Origin: SAR116 cluster bacterium
Lineage (GTDB): Bacteria > Pseudomonadota > Alphaproteobacteria > Puniceispirillales > UBA1172
NCBI GenBank assembly: GCA_002691725.1
Contig: NZIT01000005.1
Coordinates: forward strand, 1-9,691
Length of the DNA: 9,691 nucleotides
Reading direction: 5' to 3'
Shown piece after piece: positions 6,854 through 9,691 of this stretch. The position numbers and the translations under genes are program-made. How positions within the stretch are numbered: position 1 is the first letter of the stretch; each line of letters begins with the position of its first letter. Under the pieces are notes generated by a model. The model made no database searches and had not been told where the DNA came from. It saw only the letters and a program-made list of their open reading frames with translations.

Positions 6854-6990
6854 GCATATGCGGATTTTATCACTGAGTATACTTGTGCAAAATCGTCACA
6901 GTTATGCAAATTCAGATGATTGACAGCATGTCTTCATGCTATTCCATCAGTACGGTTTTCTTGATAAAAGTAATGATAAGGTGTTAAACC
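6854..6990 (+). promoter_or_regulatory. Presumed hemA leader/promoter region with small inverted repeat
   Basis: This is the AT-rich spacer before hemA. A consensus-like -35 TTGACA (6920-6925) directly precedes an inverted repeat, AGCATG (6925-6930) and CATGCT (6935-6940), around a 4-nt loop. No good -10 box lies 16-18 nt from the TTGACA, so the promoter call is weak. TATACT (6878-6883) is another -10-like hexamer without a clear -35. AAGG (6978-6981) is the hemA ribosome site, 9 nt before the ATG. I see no FNR-type or Irr/ICE-type palindrome. Confidence 0.3.
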
Positions 6991-8226
6991 ATGCCAAAAT
7001 GGGCTGAACAGATATTTTCAGATAAGATTGATGCGCTATTCAAAGAGCATCGGTATCGTCAATTTGCTGAAATTGAACGGCTTGAAAAACAGCATCCGCA
7101 TGCAATCTGGCATGGCGGGGATACGCCGCGGCCAATTATCAACTGGTGTTCAAATGATTATCTAGGCATGGGGCAATCCAGTATTGTTAGCGCCGCCATG
7201 GCGGCAGGTATTGGTGAGGGCGCTGGTGCTGGCGGCACCCGCAATATTTCTGGAAACAGCCATGCCTTGATGGAACTGGAAAGAGAATTGGCCGATTTGC
7301 ATGGCAAAGATCGAGCGCTGGTTTTTTCCAGCGGCTATGTTGCCAATGAGGCGAGCTTATCAACATTGATTAATCTCATTGATGGCGTCAAAGTGTTTTC
7401 CGATGCGAGCAATCATGCCTCAATGATTAGCGGTATTCGCCACAGTAGAGCTGATAAGGCTATTTTTAAGCATAATGATGTGAGGGATCTGGAACGCCTA
7501 TTAGCGGCTGAACCTGCTGAGCGCCCTAAGCTGGTCGTCTTTGAATCGGTCTATTCCATGGAAGGTGATATCGCGCCATTGGCAGAGCTGGTGGCGGCGG
7601 CAGAAAAATATGATGCCCTCACCTATTGTGATGAGGTGCATGCGGTAGGACTTTATGGTGATCAGGGCGGCGGTATCTCTGAGGCTTTAGGTATTGCTGA
7701 TCGGATTGATCTTATCCAGGGTACGCTGGGCAAAGCCTTTGGCGTTATGGGTGGTTATATCACCGCATCGGATTCAATTTGTGATGTGATCAGAAGCTAT
7801 GCGCCGGGGTTTATTTTCACCACCGCCTTGCCGCCAGCAATCGCGCGTGGAGCGTTGGCTAGTATTCAGCATTTACGGCAATCTCAAAGCGAACGGCAGG
7901 GACAACAGCGGCAAGTCAGAAGGCTAAAAACCAAACTCAGCGCTGCGGGGTTTCATATTCATCCCGGCAATTCACATATTGTGCCAGTGATGATTGGTGA
8001 TGCGAGCCTGTGCCGTGCGATTAGTGATCGGCTTTTGCAACAGCATGGCATGTATATTCAGCCGATTAATTATCCAACGGTTGCCAGGGGGGCGGAGCGG
8101 CTGCGCTTAACGCCAGGGCCATGTCATACCGATCTGATGATTGATAGCCTGGTTGCTGGTCTTTCTGAGACAGTAGCCAGTCTTGATGCCGAGCATATAT
8201 TAGCTGTCAGGCATAGGGCCTGTTAG
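6991..8226 (+). CDS. hemA: 5-aminolevulinate synthase (ALAS)
   Basis: This is a 411-residue PLP enzyme that condenses glycine with succinyl-CoA to 5-aminolevulinate, the committed step of the C4 (Shemin) tetrapyrrole pathway. It is a class II (alpha-oxoamine synthase) fold-type I aminotransferase relative. Visible landmarks are WCSNDYLGM (52-60), the glycine-rich [14 protein letters not shown] (77-90), [10 protein letters not shown] (112-121), [10 protein letters not shown] (214-223) with the PLP-ring Asp214 and His217, the Schiff-base Lys248 in [17 protein letters not shown] before ALPP, and the C-terminal [10 protein letters not shown]. Length and Lys248 match typical alphaproteobacterial HemA, which distinguishes it from KBL, BioF and SPT paralogues. 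AAGG at 6978-6981 supports ATG6991. It is transcribed separately or by read-through from the transporter operon. Its last 27 bp overlap the 3' end of the opposing M23 peptidase gene. Confidence 0.96.
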   Translation: MPKWAEQIFSDKIDALFKEHRYRQFAEIERLEKQHPHAIWHGGDTPRPIINWCSNDYLGMGQSSIVSAAMAAGIGEGAGAGGTRNISGNSHALMELERELADLHGKDRALVFSSGYVANEASLSTLINLIDGVKVFSDASNHASMISGIRHSRADKAIFKHNDVRDLERLLAAEPAERPKLVVFESVYSMEGDIAPLAELVAAAEKYDALTYCDEVHAVGLYGDQGGGISEALGIADRIDLIQGTLGKAFGVMGGYITASDSICDVIRSYAPGFIFTTALPPAIARGALASIQHLRQSQSERQGQQRQVRRLKTKLSAAGFHIHPGNSHIVPVMIGDASLCRAISDRLLQQHGMYIQPINYPTVARGAERLRLTPGPCHTDLMIDSLVAGLSETVASLDAEHILAVRHRAC

Positions 8227-9057
8227 CAAAGCCGGATCAAGCCGCTTATCAAACCAGTTTATCCGCCAGTCTAGATGCGCTCCTGTGGAACGGCCGCTAG
8301 AGCCAACACTGCCAATAACATCGCCTTGTTTGACGGTCTGGCCAGGCTGGACATCGGCTTTATTGAGATGCAAAAAGGTTGAACTGATCCCGTGGCCATG
8401 ATCCATGATAATCGTTATGCCAGTAAAATAGAGATCATCGACCATTGTAATGATCCCATCAGCTGGTGCTTTCACCGGAGTCCCGGTTGCCGCCGCAATA
8501 TCAATCCCGTAATGGGGGGCGCGCGGCTGACCATTAAGAATGCGGCGAGATCCATAGATGCCTGTTATAATGCCATGGGTTGGCCAGATAAAATCCTGTT
8601 GCCAGCCCATTAATGCGGAGCTTGCTGAACGGGCTTTTGATACCAGTTTGCGGTCGCGTGCTATGCGATCGAGAACGGCTTGCGGCGGGGTCACCATATG
8701 ACTAGGCAGCCCATCAATGCGCTGCTCTTTGAACTGCCGCGGCTCAGGCGTGATAGCTAGATACGCATCGCTTCCATCAGAATATGTGGCGTGCAAATGT
8801 ATCGCCGAAGTATCGTCACGATGAAATCCCAAAACGGCAAAGCCCGTATCAGATAGCATAAGCGGTTGATCATCAACCGTCAGAGTCGCGTCAGGGTCAG
8901 TTTTGATAATGATCATGCCGCCTTGGGTGGCATGGCCGCTATGAACTTCTAAAGCGGTGGCGACATGGCTGGTCGCCAGCAAAAAGGCCGATATCACAAA
9001 AATACGATATCGAGTGATATTGATTATTCTCATTATCTTGCCCATCATTTGAGACAT
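8200..9057 (-). CDS. Secreted M23/LytM-type peptidase with HxD variant of the HxH motif
   Basis: This protein has up to 285 residues and is predicted to be exported; it acts, or once acted, on peptidoglycan cross-links. The start is uncertain because no ribosome site is strong: Met1 at 9057, Met4/5, or Met9 at 9033, which gives the neatest signal peptide (RIINITRYR, then a hydrophobic core at about 19-33, ATA before a cut after residue 35). Residues 36-150 form an all-beta-looking N-terminal part, and 157-275 the M23 domain. The HYGID motif supplies His182 and Asp186, FLHL supplies His230, and GAHLDWR supplies His261. The second His of the canonical HxH is Asp263, so one zinc ligand is changed from His to Asp. 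I recall HLDWR-type variants in other alphaproteobacterial M23 proteins, so this may be a lineage form and not an inactive one. The gene converges on hemA and diverges from the acetoacetyl-CoA synthetase gene. Confidence 0.88.
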   Translation of the reverse strand: MSQMMGKIMRIINITRYRIFVISAFLLATSHVATALEVHSGHATQGGMIIIKTDPDATLTVDDQPLMLSDTGFAVLGFHRDDTSAIHLHATYSDGSDAYLAITPEPRQFKEQRIDGLPSHMVTPPQAVLDRIARDRKLVSKARSASSALMGWQQDFIWPTHGIITGIYGSRRILNGQPRAPHYGIDIAAATGTPVKAPADGIITMVDDLYFTGITIIMDHGHGISSTFLHLNKADVQPGQTVKQGDVIGSVGSSGRSTGAHLDWRINWFDKRLDPALLTGPMPDS

Positions 9058-9061
9058 CTAC

Positions 9062-9089
9062 TTGTCAGTAACACCGAAATCAGTATGCT
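9062..9089 (+). promoter_or_regulatory. Candidate promoter for acetoacetyl-CoA synthetase gene
   Basis: TTGTCA (9062-9067) and TATGCT (9084-9089) are separated by 16 nt. They match the sigma-70 -35 box at five of six positions and the -10 box at four of six. Transcription would start near 9096, about 36 nt before ATG9132. The site lies in the 74-bp divergent spacer. This is a by-eye prediction only. Confidence 0.35.
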
Positions 9090-9107
9090 CTAGAGGCGCC
9101 ATTTCGG
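9074..9107. repeat. Inverted repeat in divergent spacer
   Basis: CCGAAAT (9074-9080) and ATTTCGG (9101-9107) are perfect 7-bp inverted arms separated by 20 nt. The interior holds two further palindromes, CTCTAGAG (9088-9095) and GGCGCC (9095-9100). The arms flank the candidate -10 box of the plus-strand gene, a placement compatible with an operator or with DNA bending. No T-run follows, so it is not an obvious terminator. Confidence 0.5.
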
Positions 9108-9131
9108 CAATGCTCAGTTTTCAGGTTTATT

Positions 9132-9691
9132 ATGATGTCATCTTTGCTTTGGGAACCGTCACAGAAACAGTCAAATCACACCGCAGTAGCCAATTTTGCC
9201 AAGCGGCTTGCTGATAAAGGCTTGCATGATTGGCAAGGTGATTTTCACGCCTTATGGCAATGGTCTGCTGACCATCCAGAAACCTTTTGGGATCAGTTTT
9301 GGGACTGGCACGGATTAATTGGTGATAAGGGCGATATCATCTGCAAAAACCCTGATCAAATGACAGGTGGGCAATTCTATCCTAACGGGGTACTGAACTA
9401 TGCTGAAAACCTGCTTGCCGATGCTGATGACAGCCTTGCCATTATTGCCTGGCGTGAAGAAGGCGAGCGGCAATCTATAACACGGGCTGAGCTAAAACAG
9501 CGGGTCATGGCTATGGCTGGATGGCTAAAAGCGCAAGGGGTTAGTAAAGGTGATCGTGTCGCCGCCTATACGCCTAATGTTCCAGAAGCCGTGATATTGC
9601 TGCTAGCCACAGCAACGCTAGGCGCTGTCTTTTCTTCGTGTTCGACCGATTTTGGTCTCAATGGAGTGCTTGATCGGTTTGGCCAGATTGA
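9132..9691 (+). CDS. aacS: Acetoacetyl-CoA synthetase (acetoacetate-CoA ligase), 3'-truncated by window edge
   Basis: This is the first 186 codons of an ANL-superfamily acyl-CoA synthetase that runs off the right edge; the full enzyme is usually about 650 residues. The N-terminal pattern fits acetoacetate-CoA ligase and not acetyl-CoA synthetase: SLLWEPS near the start, FWDQFWDWHG, the YPNGVLNYAENLL block, KGDRVAAYTPNVPEAV, LGAVFSSCSTDFG and the visible terminal GVLDRFGQI. The ATP-binding P-loop and catalytic lysine lie outside the window. The enzyme activates acetoacetate with ATP and CoA in the cytoplasm, linking polyhydroxybutyrate or ketone-body turnover to acetoacetyl-CoA. Two adjacent ATGs (9132, 9135) are possible starts; CAGG at 9122-9125 is 6 or 9 nt upstream. 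It is divergent from the M23 peptidase gene. Confidence 0.9.
   Translation, partial: MMSSLLWEPSQKQSNHTAVANFAKRLADKGLHDWQGDFHALWQWSADHPETFWDQFWDWHGLIGDKGDIICKNPDQMTGGQFYPNGVLNYAENLLADADDSLAIIAWREEGERQSITRAELKQRVMAMAGWLKAQGVSKGDRVAAYTPNVPEAVILLLATATLGAVFSSCSTDFGLNGVLDRFGQI

Noticed and set aside
8392..8613. Plus-strand open frame opposite the M23 peptidase
   Set aside because: It lies wholly antisense to the conserved M23 domain and resembles no protein I know.
9074..9107. Bidirectional terminator in the divergent spacer
   Set aside because: The loop is 20 nt and there is no T-run on either side; both flanking genes are transcribed away from it, so no terminator is expected.

Overview
The window looks like chromosomal DNA of a free-living alphaproteobacterium. 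The main evidence is an ALAS-type hemA (the C4/Shemin route to 5-aminolevulinate, characteristic of Alphaproteobacteria), together with Alphaproteobacteria-style polyamine-type ABC transporter subunits. GC content is moderate (mid-to-high 40s % by eye), and genes are tightly packed with short spacers. This would fit a marine SAR116-like lineage, but that placement is inference from composition and gene content. I see no rRNA, tRNA, CRISPR array, insertion sequence or phage gene.

Positions 1-6808 hold six co-directional plus-strand genes that read as one operon: the 3' part of an agmatinase-family ureohydrolase, an atypical M24/creatinase-fold hydrolase, then a complete polyamine/opine-type ABC importer. 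The importer consists of an ATPase (PotA-like), a secreted substrate-binding protein (PotD-like), permease 1 (PotB-like) and permease 2 (PotC-like). A strong intrinsic-terminator hairpin lies between the binding-protein gene and the permease genes, and the binding-protein gene has visibly distinct codon usage. Both suggest that the binding protein is made in excess over the membrane subunits. The operon start and its promoter lie left of the window.

Positions 6809-6990 are a spacer that begins with four tandem 12-bp units, the first containing the potC stop codon, and continues with the presumed hemA control region, which contains a small inverted repeat. hemA (6991-8226, plus strand) encodes 5-aminolevulinate synthase. 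It converges on, and overlaps by 27 bp, a minus-strand gene (8200-9057) for a secreted M23/LytM-type peptidase with an unusual metal motif. A 74-bp divergent spacer rich in inverted repeats separates the peptidase gene from a plus-strand acetoacetyl-CoA synthetase gene that runs off the right edge.

Functionally, the left operon probably imports a cationic or guanidino/amine nitrogen compound and hydrolyses it in the cytoplasm. Agmatinase-family enzymes release urea from guanidino groups, and creatinase-fold M24 enzymes cleave related C-N bonds. The right part is housekeeping: tetrapyrrole synthesis, cell-wall remodelling, and ketone-body or polyhydroxybutyrate-linked acetoacetate activation. 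No gene here is of a wholly unknown family. The most interesting points are the degenerate M24 metal site, the enlarged permeases, the intra-operon terminator and the HxD-variant M23 site.
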